Below, piece by piece: positions 15,360 through 23,774 of a stretch of DNA of 60,196 bases. The notes under the pieces are model-generated. The model saw only the letters and a list, made by a program, of their open reading frames with translations, had not been told where the DNA came from and searched no databases. The number at the start of each line of letters is the position of its first letter. Position 1 is the stretch's first letter. This DNA is from Coriobacteriia bacterium (GTDB taxonomy: Bacteria; Actinomycetota; Coriobacteriia; Coriobacteriales; UBA8131), in NCBI GenBank assembly GCA_009784425.1, contig WRBR01000003.1, forward strand, positions 1 through 60,196, read 5' to 3'. A program made the translations under genes and the position numbers.

Positions 15360-16687
15360 TGAAGGAAAAAGTCAACGGGCTACTTGGGCGTTCGCTCAAG
15401 CACAGCTTTTCGGTGGCCATCCACCGCGAGCTGGGCAATGCTGAATATCGCCTCTACGAGATTGAGCCTGAGCAGCTTAAAGCCTTCCTATTAAACAACG
15501 ACATTGAGCTTCTCAACGTAACCATTCCCTATAAAAAGAGCGTGCTACCCTTTTGCGCCGAGCTTTCCGAAGAAGCGCAGGCAATAGGTAGCGTCAACAC
15601 CATAGTCTCAACCCAGGGCGGGCTTTACGGTCACAATACCGATGCCTACGGCTTTGCCTACATGGCAGCGCGCGCCGGCATCTCCTTTGCAGGCAAAAAG
15701 GTACTCATCTTTGGGAGCGGGGGAGCCTCTAATTCCGCTGTGTACGTGGCTAAGCAAGCGGAAGCAGCCAGCGTAACCGTAATCTCTCGAAGCGGAGAAA
15801 ATAACTACGAGACTCTCGCTCACCACGCAGACGCAGAGATCCTGGTCAACGCCACACCAGTAGGCATGTACCCGGCAGAGATAGGGAACTCTGTGGTGAA
15901 CCTTGCCGACTTCCCCCGCTGCGAGGGCGTGTTAGACATGGTCTACAACCCGCTGAGAACAGCCCTGATTATTCAGGCAGAGGAGCGCAGGATCGCCTGC
16001 GAGGGCGGCCTCTCCATGCTCGTTGCCCAAGCCAAAGCCGCAGCGGGACTGGTACAGGAGGGACGGGGTTGGTGTACCACTTTTTGGAACAAAAAGTGGT
16101 ACACCAACCCCGTCCCTCCTGTACCAGTCCCTTGTGCTGTGTCACTCTGCCCCAGCACCGAAAGAGTCCTCAGCCTCTTGCTTTCACAACAAGAGAATAT
16201 CGTGCTCATCGGTATGCCGGGATGTGGGAAGAACACTATCGGCGAGACGCTCGCAAGCTTATCCGGCAGAGAGCTGGTAGTCTTAGACGACAAGATCGAA
16301 GAAGCTGCGAGAATGACCATCCCCGAGATCTTCAACCGCTTTGGAGAAGAAATCTTCAGAGACTTTGAAAGCGAACAAACGGCCTTATACGGCAAAGAAC
16401 ACGGCCTTATCATTGCAGCCGGCGGTGGCGTTATCAAAAGAGAGCGCAACTATGCACCGCTTCACCAAAACGGACGGATTTATCATGTTGAAAGGGATAC
16501 CGCGCTTTTGGTGCGAGTTGGCAGACCTCTTTCCGCAGGGGCAGACCTAGAGCAACTCTACGAGGAGCGCTTGCCTCTGTACACTCGTTTCAGAGACGTG
16601 GTCATTGAAAATTCCGGCGCGCCCCACGAGGCTGCAGAGAATATATGGAAGGAGTTCAATGAATATACTCATCATCAACGGTCCTAA
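15359..16687 (+). CDS. aroE-aroK: fused shikimate dehydrogenase - shikimate kinase
   Basis: A 442-residue bifunctional protein. The N-terminal AroE (about 1-230) has GRSLKHSFSVAIHRELG, NVTIPYKKSV, GHNTDAYGF and the NADP site IFGSGGASNSA. The C-terminal AroK (about 270-435) has the P-loop GMPGCGKNTIGE, FRDFE, IIAAGGGVI and the lid GRPLSAG. The roughly 30-residue linker between the domains is encoded by an 87-bp perfect palindrome (16045-16131) of the window-wide repeat family, inserted in frame. The Walker A Ser/Thr after the Lys is Asn here. Both domains otherwise look intact. The order dehydrogenase then kinase covers consecutive steps. Confidence 0.93.
   Translation: MKEKVNGLLGRSLKHSFSVAIHRELGNAEYRLYEIEPEQLKAFLLNNDIELLNVTIPYKKSVLPFCAELSEEAQAIGSVNTIVSTQGGLYGHNTDAYGFAYMAARAGISFAGKKVLIFGSGGASNSAVYVAKQAEAASVTVISRSGENNYETLAHHADAEILVNATPVGMYPAEIGNSVVNLADFPRCEGVLDMVYNPLRTALIIQAEERRIACEGGLSMLVAQAKAAAGLVQEGRGWCTTFWNKKWYTNPVPPVPVPCAVSLCPSTERVLSLLLSQQENIVLIGMPGCGKNTIGETLASLSGRELVVLDDKIEEAARMTIPEIFNRFGEEIFRDFESEQTALYGKEHGLIIAAGGGVIKRERNYAPLHQNGRIYHVERDTALLVRVGRPLSAGADLEQLYEERLPLYTRFRDVVIENSGAPHEAAENIWKEFNEYTHHQRS
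16045..16131. repeat. GGGACGGGG palindrome inside the aroE-aroK coding sequence
   Basis: 41-bp perfect arms (16045-16085 and 16091-16131) lie around GGAAC. Arm wording: GGGACTGGTACAGGAGGGAC, then GGGGTTGGTGTACCACTTTTT. It is a multiple of three (87 bp) and open in the aroE-aroK frame, encoding residues about 230-258, including EGRGWCTTFWNKKWYTN. Confidence 0.95.
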
Positions 16688-17105
16688 CCTCAACATGCTG
16701 GGCATCCGCGAGCCGGAGGTCTACGGGACGGCCACGTATGAGGATCTGGTTGACTTGATAACCGCCGAAGCCGAGCGCCTCGGTATTCAAACGAGCTTTG
16801 TGCAGTCAAACTGCGAAGGCGCACTGGTTGACGCCATCCAAGGCGCCTACAAAACCGCAGATGGCATCATCATCAATCCAGCAGCCTATACCCACACCAG
16901 CATCGCTCTGCTCGACGCGCTTAAAGCCGTAGGCATCCCCACCATAGAAGTACATATCTCTAACCCCGACACCCGCGAAGATTTCAGAAAGACTTCCTAC
17001 CTACGCGCCGCCTGCATTAACACCATAGAAGGCCGCGGCTTCAACGGCTACCTCGATGCCCTCCGCGAGCTTGCCGCCGTATTGGACGGAGATCAAGTTG
17101 ACTGA
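16659..17105 (+). CDS. aroQ: 3-dehydroquinate dehydratase, type II
   Basis: Dehydrates 3-dehydroquinate to 3-dehydroshikimate. The 148 residues are the usual type II length. It begins MNILIINGPNLNMLGIREPE with the catalytic Tyr in VYG; further motifs are QSNCEGALVDAIQ, NPAAYTHTSIALLDA and VEVH-like IEVHISNPDTREDFR. The start at 16659 sits behind GGAAGGAG and gives the canonical N-terminus; it overlaps the aroE-aroK end by 29 bases. Its product is the substrate of the AroE domain encoded just upstream. Confidence 0.96.
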   Translation: MNILIINGPNLNMLGIREPEVYGTATYEDLVDLITAEAERLGIQTSFVQSNCEGALVDAIQGAYKTADGIIINPAAYTHTSIALLDALKAVGIPTIEVHISNPDTREDFRKTSYLRAACINTIEGRGFNGYLDALRELAAVLDGDQVD

Positions 17106-17811
17106 CGCTTTGAATAATATGGAACCAAAAAAGCTCCTTGCTGAGATAGATGCTGAGATGAAGAGAATAGCTCTTCAGATTGAGCAACTTACTGAGCGCC
17201 GTAAATCACTGGGGCTTAAACCAAGTGAAGAAAAAAAGAACCTGAAAGATGAGATTAATTCCCTGACATTGCTGCTGGAGGAACTCAAAGATGAGGAAGA
17301 CGCCATCATTTCAGGTACTCTGGAGCACTGTGGCATTAACTGGAGAACCATCGATCTTGACGAGGACTACAACCGTGCGCTGGTGATTTCTGAGGATGTG
17401 CTTGAGATGATGCCGTTCCACGAAATGGACGGCGAGGCTACCTGGGAAAACTCATCTCTTCGCTGGTGGCTCAATACGGAGTTTTATGAGAATCTGCCTG
17501 CATATATGCGCATTCGTATTGTGGAGGTGGCTCTTCAAAACCAAAGCGGTAGCTCTGTGCCTAACCGTAAGTCACTACACAATAAAGTGTTCCTGCTTTC
17601 TGAAGACGAGGCAGAGTATTATTTTGAAGACACTGCCGACAGAATTGCCAGCTATCAAGATACGCCGGTATGCTGGTGGCTGCGCTCACCGAGCAGTGGT
17701 GATACAAACGGCGTAGCCAGTGTCGGCGATGACGGCAACATCTACGACAACGATGAAAGCTTAGATGACCACGGCTATGGCGTGCGCCCTGCCATGTGGA
17801 TAAGGTTGTAA
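17098..17811 (+). CDS. DUF6273-type protein with N-terminal coiled coil
   Basis: About 237 residues. A charged helical N-terminus (about 10-75, KLLAEIDAEMKRIALQIEQL and further heptads) precedes a C-terminal domain with WENSSLRWWLNTEFYENL, CWWLRSPSSGDTNG and GVRPAMWIRL, the pattern of the DUF6273 family, often found in surface or phage-linked proteins of gut bacteria. Function unknown. The start is probably TTG 17098 behind GGAGAT (overlapping aroQ by 8 bases); ATG 17119 is possible but has no binding site. Its place at the end of the aro operon suggests co-transcription, not a pathway role. Confidence 0.75.
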   Translation: MTDALNNMEPKKLLAEIDAEMKRIALQIEQLTERRKSLGLKPSEEKKNLKDEINSLTLLLEELKDEEDAIISGTLEHCGINWRTIDLDEDYNRALVISEDVLEMMPFHEMDGEATWENSSLRWWLNTEFYENLPAYMRIRIVEVALQNQSGSSVPNRKSLHNKVFLLSEDEAEYYFEDTADRIASYQDTPVCWWLRSPSSGDTNGVASVGDDGNIYDNDESLDDHGYGVRPAMWIRL

Positions 17812-17812
17812 C

Positions 17813-18262
17813 ATGAAGGTCTGGATAACTCGCCTTTTGGTATTCACCGTATTTGCGATAAACATTCGCTGTGTCATCGCATTCATTTTCTTTGCAGAAA
17901 ACTATATCAGGGCTTATGAGCTAACGGGCGTGCCCGGAATGGTGGCGATACAGGGGATAGGGGTGGCCTTTCTTATGTGGAACACTACCTATCCGCTGGT
18001 TATCGTGCGGCCTGATAAATTCAGGATACTTTTCATCGTTGTGATTGCCCAGCAGATTGTTGGGCTTTTAGGTGAAACCTTCATCCTCCTGACCATGCCA
18101 GGTGGCTACGACATCCTCGCCGGCAATATCTTGCGCTTCATCATATTTGACGCAGCGGGCCTGGTGCTGCTTGTTACAGGATTCTTCTTATCAAAGGGGG
18201 CGGGGAAAGTGGTACAGAGGGACGGGGTTACTGTACCAATTTCGAAGAAATTGGTACAGTAA
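17813..18262 (+). CDS. small four-helix membrane protein
   Basis: 149 residues with four hydrophobic stretches (about 6-28, 41-63, 71-95, 103-127). I do not recognise a family. The last ~20 residues, starting KGAGKVVQRDG and ending SKKLVQ, and the TAA stop are encoded within the left part of the 18196-18294 palindrome, so the original C-terminus was probably replaced when the repeat inserted. It begins one base after the upstream gene ends and closes the aro operon. Confidence 0.65.
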   Translation: MKVWITRLLVFTVFAINIRCVIAFIFFAENYIRAYELTGVPGMVAIQGIGVAFLMWNTTYPLVIVRPDKFRILFIVVIAQQIVGLLGETFILLTMPGGYDILAGNILRFIIFDAAGLVLLVTGFFLSKGAGKVVQRDGVTVPISKKLVQ

Positions 18263-18294
18263 CCCCGTCCCTCTGTACCACTTTCCCCGCCCCC
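18196..18294. repeat. perfect 99-bp GGGACGGGG palindrome
   Basis: 48-bp perfect arms (18196-18243 and 18247-18294) lie around GAA. Arm wording: GGGGGCGGGGAAAGTGGTAC, then AGAGGGACGGGGTTACTGTACCAATTTC. It overlaps the 3' end of the small membrane protein gene and stands between the aro operon and the next promoter. Confidence 0.95.
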
Positions 18295-18310
18295 AGGGCA
18301 CAAAACGAAT

Positions 18311-18319
18311 TGCTATAAT
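18311..18319 (+). promoter_or_regulatory. extended -10 promoter of the aminotransferase gene
   Basis: TGCTATAAT is an extended -10, with TG one base before a perfect TATAAT (18314-18319), 41 bases before the ATG. No convincing -35 is present; that position falls at the edge of the palindrome. Confidence 0.6.
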
Positions 18320-18359
18320 TTATCTTTTATCCGAAACCCAAGCGTAAGAAGGAATTTTC

Positions 18360-19514
18360 ATGAAGAAGAAGTATTTGATGACCCCTGGCCCAACCCCCGT
18401 TCCACCTGAGGTTTTGCTGACCCAGGCTCGCCCGATTATCCATCACCGTACCCCAGAGTTTGATCAGGTGGTGCAGAATTGTGTGGAGGGCCTCAAGTAT
18501 GTCTTTCAGACGGAGAAGTCAGATGTGTTGATCTTTGCCTGTAGTGGCTCAGGCGTCATGGAAAGCTCTGTTGTCAACTGCTTTTGCGCTGGCGATGAGA
18601 TTCTCATTGCCATCAACGGCAAGTTTGGCCAGCGCATGGAGCTTATTGCCAAGGCCTACGGCCTGGAAGTCTCCGTGCTGGAGTACGGCTGGCAAGAGGT
18701 GGTCAATCCGCTCGATATCGCCGAGTATCTTGAAAAGCACCCCAGCACCCGCGGCGTGGTGGTCACGCAAAGCGAGACCTCATCAGGTGTTCTGAACAAC
18801 ATTGAGGTCGTTGGAGATATAGTCAAGGGCTATCCGGAATGCATCTTCATCGTTGACTCAATCACCGGCATTGGCGCCGTGGATTGTAAGACCGACGAGT
18901 GGGGCCTTGACGTGGTCATGACCGGCTCGCAAAAAGGCTTGATGCTGCCGCCGGGACTCGCCGCTGTGAGCGTGAGCCCCAAGGCCTGGGCTGCCTCTGA
19001 GCGCTCCACGCTTCCCAAGTTTTACTTTGACTGGAAAAAATATCTCAAGAGCCTGGCGCAAAATACCACGCCCTTTACCCCGGCGGTAAGCCTGATGATT
19101 GGCCTTGACGCCTCGCTCAAGATGATGCGCGAAGAAGGCATGGAAAACGTCATAGCCCGCCATGCGCGTCTGGCAGAGGCCACCCGCCAGGGTGTTGTTG
19201 CCCTGGGACTCGAGCTCTTTGCGCCGGCAGAAGGCCGCGGAAATGCGGTCACGCCCGTGTGGGTGCCGGAGGGCATTGACGGCAAGCAGCTCGTCAAAAT
19301 CATGAAGACTAAACACGGCGTCACCATTGCCGGCGGCCAGGACGACTACGCAGGTCGTATTATCCGCATCGGCCACCTGGGATACTTTGATGACCTGGAC
19401 ATCATAGTCACCCTGGCAGCGCTTGAGATGGCGCTCCTTGAGCTTGAATTTGACTTTGAACCGGGCTCAGGCGTAAAAGCAGCCGAAGCAGTGCTTATGG
19501 GAGTTAAGAGTTAA
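18360..19514 (+). CDS. class V aminotransferase (serine-pyruvate / phosphoserine type)
   Basis: 384-residue PLP enzyme of the alanine-glyoxylate / serine-pyruvate aminotransferase family. It starts MTPGPTPVPPEVL (family motif), has the glycine-rich SGSGVMESSVVN, the Asp in FIVDSITGIGAVD, and the PLP-binding Lys in TGSQKGLMLPPGLA. Adjacent to serA, it may do the phosphoserine transaminase job, as proposed for such pairs when serC is absent; glyoxylate or soluble-hydrogenase-subunit annotations are also common for the family. The last codons lie in a 7-bp tandem repeat. Confidence 0.87.
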   Translation: MKKKYLMTPGPTPVPPEVLLTQARPIIHHRTPEFDQVVQNCVEGLKYVFQTEKSDVLIFACSGSGVMESSVVNCFCAGDEILIAINGKFGQRMELIAKAYGLEVSVLEYGWQEVVNPLDIAEYLEKHPSTRGVVVTQSETSSGVLNNIEVVGDIVKGYPECIFIVDSITGIGAVDCKTDEWGLDVVMTGSQKGLMLPPGLAAVSVSPKAWAASERSTLPKFYFDWKKYLKSLAQNTTPFTPAVSLMIGLDASLKMMREEGMENVIARHARLAEATRQGVVALGLELFAPAEGRGNAVTPVWVPEGIDGKQLVKIMKTKHGVTIAGGQDDYAGRIIRIGHLGYFDDLDIIVTLAALEMALLELEFDFEPGSGVKAAEAVLMGVKS

Positions 19515-19542
19515 AAGTTAAAAGTTAAGAGTTAAGAGTTAA
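19501..19542 (+). repeat. 7-bp tandem repeat, six units
   Basis: Six units of GAGTTAA or AAGTTAA. The aminotransferase stop codon is inside unit two. A second six-unit array of the same heptamer lies at the ftsY stop (45371-45412). Confidence 0.9.
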
Positions 19543-19572
19543 AACAATTTCAAATACTAGCCTGGAGGAAAA

Positions 19573-21159
19573 ATGAAGGTTTTAATAGCAGAAAAGCTTG
19601 CAAGCAATGCAATGACCTTGCTGGAGGAAGCCGGTCATACGGTTGATGTCAAGATGGGGCTCACTAACGATGAGATCATCGAAACCATACCCGACTACGA
19701 CGCCCTCATAGTGAGAAGCGCCACCAAGGTGACCCGTGAGGTCATCGAGGCGGGGAGCAACCTCAAGATCATCGGGCGCGCCGGCGTGGGCGTTGACAAC
19801 GTAGACGTTGAGGCCGCAACCGAAAAGGGCATCATCGTCTGCAATGCTCCCACCTCTAATATAGTGAGCGCTGCCGAGCAGACCATCTGCCTTATGCTCG
19901 CCAGTGCCCGCAAGACTCCTCAGGCAAATGCCTCCATGAAAAATGGGGAGTGGAACCGCTCTGCCTTTACCGGGCACGAGCTCTATCAAAAGACCCTCGC
20001 CATTGTGGGTCTGGGGCGCATCGGAGGGCTGGTTGCCGAGAGAGCCGCCTCGTTTGGCATGGAGCTCATTGGCTACGACCCCTACTGCTCGGCTGAGCGC
20101 GCCGCCAACCTGGGAGTCACCAAGTATGAGACCATCGACGAGATTCTCCCGCTGGCTGACTTCATAGTGGTGCACCTGCCTAAGACCAAGGAAACCATCG
20201 GCATGTTTGGTGCCAAGGAATACGCCAAGATGAAGGACGGGGTGTATCTGGTCAACACAGCCAGGGGCGGCATCTACAACCTGGCAGAGATGGCGGAATT
20301 CCTCGAAAACGGCAAGTTTGGCGGCGTAGCCATTGATGTGTACGAGTCCGAGCCCTGCACGGATTCACCCATCCATGTGTTTGATGAGGCCATCCTCACT
20401 CCGCACCTTGGTGCGTCTACGGTTGAAGCGCAAGAGCGTGCGGGCATCCAGATTGCCGAATACGTGCTCTTGGGGCTTGAGAACAAGATGGTTCCCACGG
20501 CGGTCAACGTTAAGCTGGTTCCGGACGATGTCATGGGCGCTGTAGCTCCCTATATCTCGGCCTGCGCAACCCTGGGCGTGATTTTGGCGCAACTCAGCAG
20601 AGAGGCCATTGCCAATGTTGAACTCACGGTGAGCGGCGAGCTCTCTGCCTACGATGTGAGCCTGCTCGGCACTGCCGCCTTGCGTGGCATCTTCTCGCGT
20701 CATAGCGACGAGCCCGTCAACTTTGTCAACGCCAACTATATTGCCGAACAACGCGGCGTAAATATCACCATCAAAAAGGATAGCAAGCAGCACGAGTACA
20801 ACAGCAAGGTTACGCTGCTCACGATGAATGGAAACAAGCGCATTGAGGTCAGCTGTGTTGCCTCGGGCCCCCATGCTGATATGCGCATTATCTCGCTGCT
20901 TGATTACAAACTTGACCTTATCCCCAGAAAATACGTGTTGGTGATGAAGTACGAGGACACGCCGGGCAAGCTCGGCCGCATAGGCACGGTGCTTGGCAAC
21001 GCCAATATCAATATCTCAACAATGGAGATTGGTACCCTGGATAAGTCCATTGGCGAGGCTCTGGTTTTGATGAACGTGGACGATCCGGTGCCGGCTGATG
21101 TGTATGATGAGCTGGTTGCCAGCGTTGGCGTAACCGATGGCTGGTTCATTGAGCTATAA
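19573..21159 (+). CDS. serA: D-3-phosphoglycerate dehydrogenase
   Basis: First committed step of serine synthesis: oxidises 3-phosphoglycerate with NAD. The 528 residues are the long form: the NAD domain with [19 protein letters not shown] and the catalytic Arg/Glu/His regions ([10 protein letters not shown], the E of [21 protein letters not shown]), then an intervening domain (about 320-450), then a C-terminal ACT domain ([19 protein letters not shown]) that binds serine. It follows the class V aminotransferase and overlaps menA by 23 bases. Confidence 0.96.
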   Translation: MKVLIAEKLASNAMTLLEEAGHTVDVKMGLTNDEIIETIPDYDALIVRSATKVTREVIEAGSNLKIIGRAGVGVDNVDVEAATEKGIIVCNAPTSNIVSAAEQTICLMLASARKTPQANASMKNGEWNRSAFTGHELYQKTLAIVGLGRIGGLVAERAASFGMELIGYDPYCSAERAANLGVTKYETIDEILPLADFIVVHLPKTKETIGMFGAKEYAKMKDGVYLVNTARGGIYNLAEMAEFLENGKFGGVAIDVYESEPCTDSPIHVFDEAILTPHLGASTVEAQERAGIQIAEYVLLGLENKMVPTAVNVKLVPDDVMGAVAPYISACATLGVILAQLSREAIANVELTVSGELSAYDVSLLGTAALRGIFSRHSDEPVNFVNANYIAEQRGVNITIKKDSKQHEYNSKVTLLTMNGNKRIEVSCVASGPHADMRIISLLDYKLDLIPRKYVLVMKYEDTPGKLGRIGTVLGNANINISTMEIGTLDKSIGEALVLMNVDDPVPADVYDELVASVGVTDGWFIEL

Positions 21160-22204
21160 GCCGTTTACACCAAAAGCGGCGATTGAATTAGCTAATCCTC
21201 CTACCTGGGTGGCCTCTGTTGGACCCTGCCTTATAGCTGGAGCCCTGGCGGTGTGTGCCGCGGTGATGTATGCCTTTAGCGGCAATAGTCCGTTTGGCTT
21301 TGGCATGCCGGATTTGGGTTTTTCTGAAGGTGGCATTGCCAATTTGCCTGCTTCTGATCCGGACATCCTCATCTCTTTAGCTGTGGTGCTTGATGTGCGC
21401 TCAGCGGTCTGTTGGGTTTTGATGCTGCTCTGCGCTGTGCTGATGCAGAGTGCCTCCAATACGCTCAATGACTACCAGGATTTCAAAAGCGGTCTTGATA
21501 CCAAAGAAACCGTCTTGGACAAAACGGACGCCTCCATCGTTTACAACGAGATAAGCCCCCGCGACGCCCTGGTTTTTGGGCGCATCCTGCTGGCAGTTGC
21601 GGGAGTGCTGGGGCTGGTAGTGGTGCTGCTCAGCAGTTGGTGGCTGCTGCTCCTGGGCTTGGTGGCCGCTCTCGCGGTTGTGTTGTATTCCGCAGGGCCA
21701 AAGCCCCTGAGTGGGCTGCCCTTGGGCGAGCTGGTGAGCGGCGGAGTGATGGGCGGCATTATCACCTGTGCCACCTTCTATGCCATGACACTGACGTTTT
21801 CTCCCCTTGTTTTACTGGTTGCGCTCATTCCCATCATAGCCATCGCTCAGATTATGCTCACTAATAACACCTGTGACATTGAGAGAGACCGCGAGGCAGG
21901 CCGCAAAACGCTGCCGAGCCTCATGGGATTTAAGGCCTCGCGCCTGATAAACGCCCTTTTGTGCCTGCTCACTTTTGTTATCTTGCTTTTGGTACTGTAC
22001 CTGTTGGGACTCTACATCGGAATTATCATTGTTGTTGCAGGCTTTGCACTCTGCTTCACCCGCATTGACTACCTGCTTAAGGGTGAGTACAGCCCTGAGC
22101 AGCGTACTGCGACGATGATTGCTGTTGCTTCGTACGCCCTGTGGCTTTCCCTGACTACCGCAATTGCCTTGATATTGGGAGGAGCCCTCTATGGAGTCAT
22201 TTGA
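21137..22204 (+). CDS. menA: 1,4-dihydroxy-2-naphthoate polyprenyltransferase (UbiA family)
   Basis: 355-residue integral membrane prenyltransferase with about eight hydrophobic segments. The two Asp-rich motifs NDYQDFKSGLDTKE and NNTCDIERDREAGRKTLP bind Mg-diphosphate. It joins the polyprenyl chain to dihydroxynaphthoate in menaquinone synthesis, and the next gene is the matching methyltransferase. Residues about 45-85 (SGNSPFGFGMPDLGFSEGG) form an extra loop between the first two helices. The start overlaps serA. Confidence 0.9.
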   Translation: MAGSLSYKPFTPKAAIELANPPTWVASVGPCLIAGALAVCAAVMYAFSGNSPFGFGMPDLGFSEGGIANLPASDPDILISLAVVLDVRSAVCWVLMLLCAVLMQSASNTLNDYQDFKSGLDTKETVLDKTDASIVYNEISPRDALVFGRILLAVAGVLGLVVVLLSSWWLLLLGLVAALAVVLYSAGPKPLSGLPLGELVSGGVMGGIITCATFYAMTLTFSPLVLLVALIPIIAIAQIMLTNNTCDIERDREAGRKTLPSLMGFKASRLINALLCLLTFVILLLVLYLLGLYIGIIIVVAGFALCFTRIDYLLKGEYSPEQRTATMIAVASYALWLSLTTAIALILGGALYGVI

Positions 22205-22931
22205 TAAATCCGCGTACGTGTACGGGGTGTTCTCCCGGATATCCGACAAGTACGATGTCATGAATGACCTGGAGAGCCTGGGGCTTCATCGCCTCTGGAA
22301 GGCGCAGTTGGTACGAGAGCTTTCTCGGCAAAACCCGGCGAGCGTTCTTGACATCGCCTGTGGAACCGGAGACATTGCCATTGCAGTGGCTCAGGCTTTG
22401 CCTGCTGCAAGGGTTGTAGGTCTTGATTTCAACGAGCCCATGTTAGAGGTGGCAAAACGGCGCGCTACCCGCGAGGCTCCCTTTGGCTTTGTGGTAGGGG
22501 AGTCTGGCACCAGGTCTACCAACAATCTGCGCCTCATGACAGGCGATGCTATGGCACTCCCCTTTGACGACGAGAGCTTTGATGCCGCAAGCATCTCCTT
22601 TGGCCTGCGCAACATGCCTGATTATGCGCTGTCTCTTGCAGAGATCTATCGGGTGCTCCGGCCCGGAGGACGGCTGTATTGCCTGGAGGCATCGTACCCC
22701 ACCAATGAACTGGTCAAACCCCCCTTTAAGCTCTACTTTAAGTATTGGCTGCCGGTGCTCGCCAAGCTCGTGGTAAACAGCCCGGAAGAATACGCCTGGC
22801 TCAACACCTCCACCGAAGCCTTCCCCAGCAAGGACGAGCTAGCGCTTCTCATGCAAGCAATCGGATTCTCCGAGGTCAGCTACTCCAGCTTCTTACTCGG
22901 CGCCGCAGCCCTACACCGCAGCACCAAGTAA
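22191..22931 (+). CDS. menG: demethylmenaquinone methyltransferase
   Basis: SAM-dependent methyltransferase completing menaquinone (UbiE/COQ5 family). The 246 residues include VFSRISDKYDVMNDLESLGL, the SAM motif VLDIACGTGDIAIAVA and FGLRNMPD, all typical of UbiE. A small insert (about residues 98-112) precedes GDAMALPFDD. It overlaps menA by 14 bases. Together with menA it points to respiratory, probably anaerobic, electron transport through menaquinone. Confidence 0.93.
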   Translation: MESFDKSAYVYGVFSRISDKYDVMNDLESLGLHRLWKAQLVRELSRQNPASVLDIACGTGDIAIAVAQALPAARVVGLDFNEPMLEVAKRRATREAPFGFVVGESGTRSTNNLRLMTGDAMALPFDDESFDAASISFGLRNMPDYALSLAEIYRVLRPGGRLYCLEASYPTNELVKPPFKLYFKYWLPVLAKLVVNSPEEYAWLNTSTEAFPSKDELALLMQAIGFSEVSYSSFLLGAAALHRSTK

Positions 22932-22935
22932 CTCC

Positions 22936-23083
22936 CTGTCATCCTGAGCGTAGCGGCGTTCTTTGCCGCGAAGCCGCGAGCACAAAGGGACAGCACAAAA
23001 GGACAGCACAAAAGGACAGCACAAAAGGACAGCACAAAAGGACAGCACAAAAGGACCGTCCCTTTGTGCTGTCCCTTTGTGCT
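22936..23083. repeat. compound repeat with 13-bp tandem array
   Basis: A TCATCCTGAGCG-type segment (22937-22978) is joined to six units of 13 bp, AGCACAAAAGGAC (22979-23056, first unit imperfect). These are followed by CGTCCCTTTGTGCTGTCCCT and TTGTGCT (23057-23083), the inverse of the first two units. It looks like a palindrome of the GGGAC family whose left arm has expanded. It fills the gap between menG and the next minus-strand gene. Confidence 0.9.
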
Positions 23084-23135
23084 CCCGTGCGGACAAGAGA
23101 ACTGACTCTTTGTCCGGGACTGACCCGCTGTCTGG

Positions 23136-23774
23136 TTAGAACGAGCCCGCCAAAACCTGCGCCACAATAATCACAACAGTTGTTATTGCCAGGATTATGC
23201 CTGCATTGGCATAGACTCTGCCTGGCCTGCCTTTAGATATCTTGCGCCTGCTCCTCACGCCCGCAAAAACAGCTATCAAAAGAGACGGGATTACTATGCA
23301 AAGGAGAATCAGTAAAGCAAACATCATGGCAAATGAATATGCAAGGCCGCAAAAATCATAGGCATTAATCATGTAGAAGTGGTAGACCTGCATTATTATC
23401 GGATAGACTGCGGCAATCGATCCAAAGACCAAAGAGATGATTCCAGCCTTTAGACCAGGTGGTGGCTTTGTGTTTTCTTCGGTTACCGCTAACAGGTGTG
23501 ACTCGCTGATTTCTTCGCTGCAAACTTCGTCACTTTGCCCCGCAAGGTTTTCTGCAGACTTCTTTATTCGAGAAACCAGACTAACAATTCCGAGGGCAGC
23601 TCCGGCTATCGCTGCGGGAATCAACAAGAAACAGAGCACAAGCGGCGCAAGATTGTCAGCCGTTGTCCAGTTTGCCGGAAATAAAAAGTACAGCGCGCAG
23701 AAGACCGAGACGCCTGCGAGCAACAACAGGGAGATGACCCCGGTGCTTTTCGCCAAGTTGAATTCCTTCTTCAT
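23136..23774 (-). CDS. hypothetical four-helix membrane protein
   Basis: 212 residues from ATG 23774 (AAGG lies just upstream). Hydrophobic segments are near 9-32, 40-66, 100-125, 130-160 and 185-208, separated by a charged loop rich in Glu/Ser. The loop-helix pattern (AALGIVSLVSRIKK) resembles DUF4190-like membrane proteins, but I cannot assign a family safely. It is flanked on both sides by repeats and stands alone on the minus strand. Confidence 0.6.
   Translation of the reverse strand: MKKEFNLAKSTGVISLLLLAGVSVFCALYFLFPANWTTADNLAPLVLCFLLIPAAIAGAALGIVSLVSRIKKSAENLAGQSDEVCSEEISESHLLAVTEENTKPPPGLKAGIISLVFGSIAAVYPIIMQVYHFYMINAYDFCGLAYSFAMMFALLILLCIVIPSLLIAVFAGVRSRRKISKGRPGRVYANAGIILAITTVVIIVAQVLAGSF

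Noticed and set aside
17056-17097. Earlier start for the DUF6273-type gene
   Set aside because: It lies inside aroQ without a ribosome binding site; TTG 17098 has GGAGAT at the right distance.
22979-23056. Possible small CRISPR array
   Set aside because: Units of 13 bp follow each other with no spacers, and no cas genes are present; it is a simple tandem array in one arm of a palindrome. The same holds for 56713-56777.
22880-23170. Reading frames with runs of CPFVLSFCAVLL-type repeats on both strands
   Set aside because: They are translations of the 13-bp tandem repeat, have no ribosome binding site and no homologue that I recognise.
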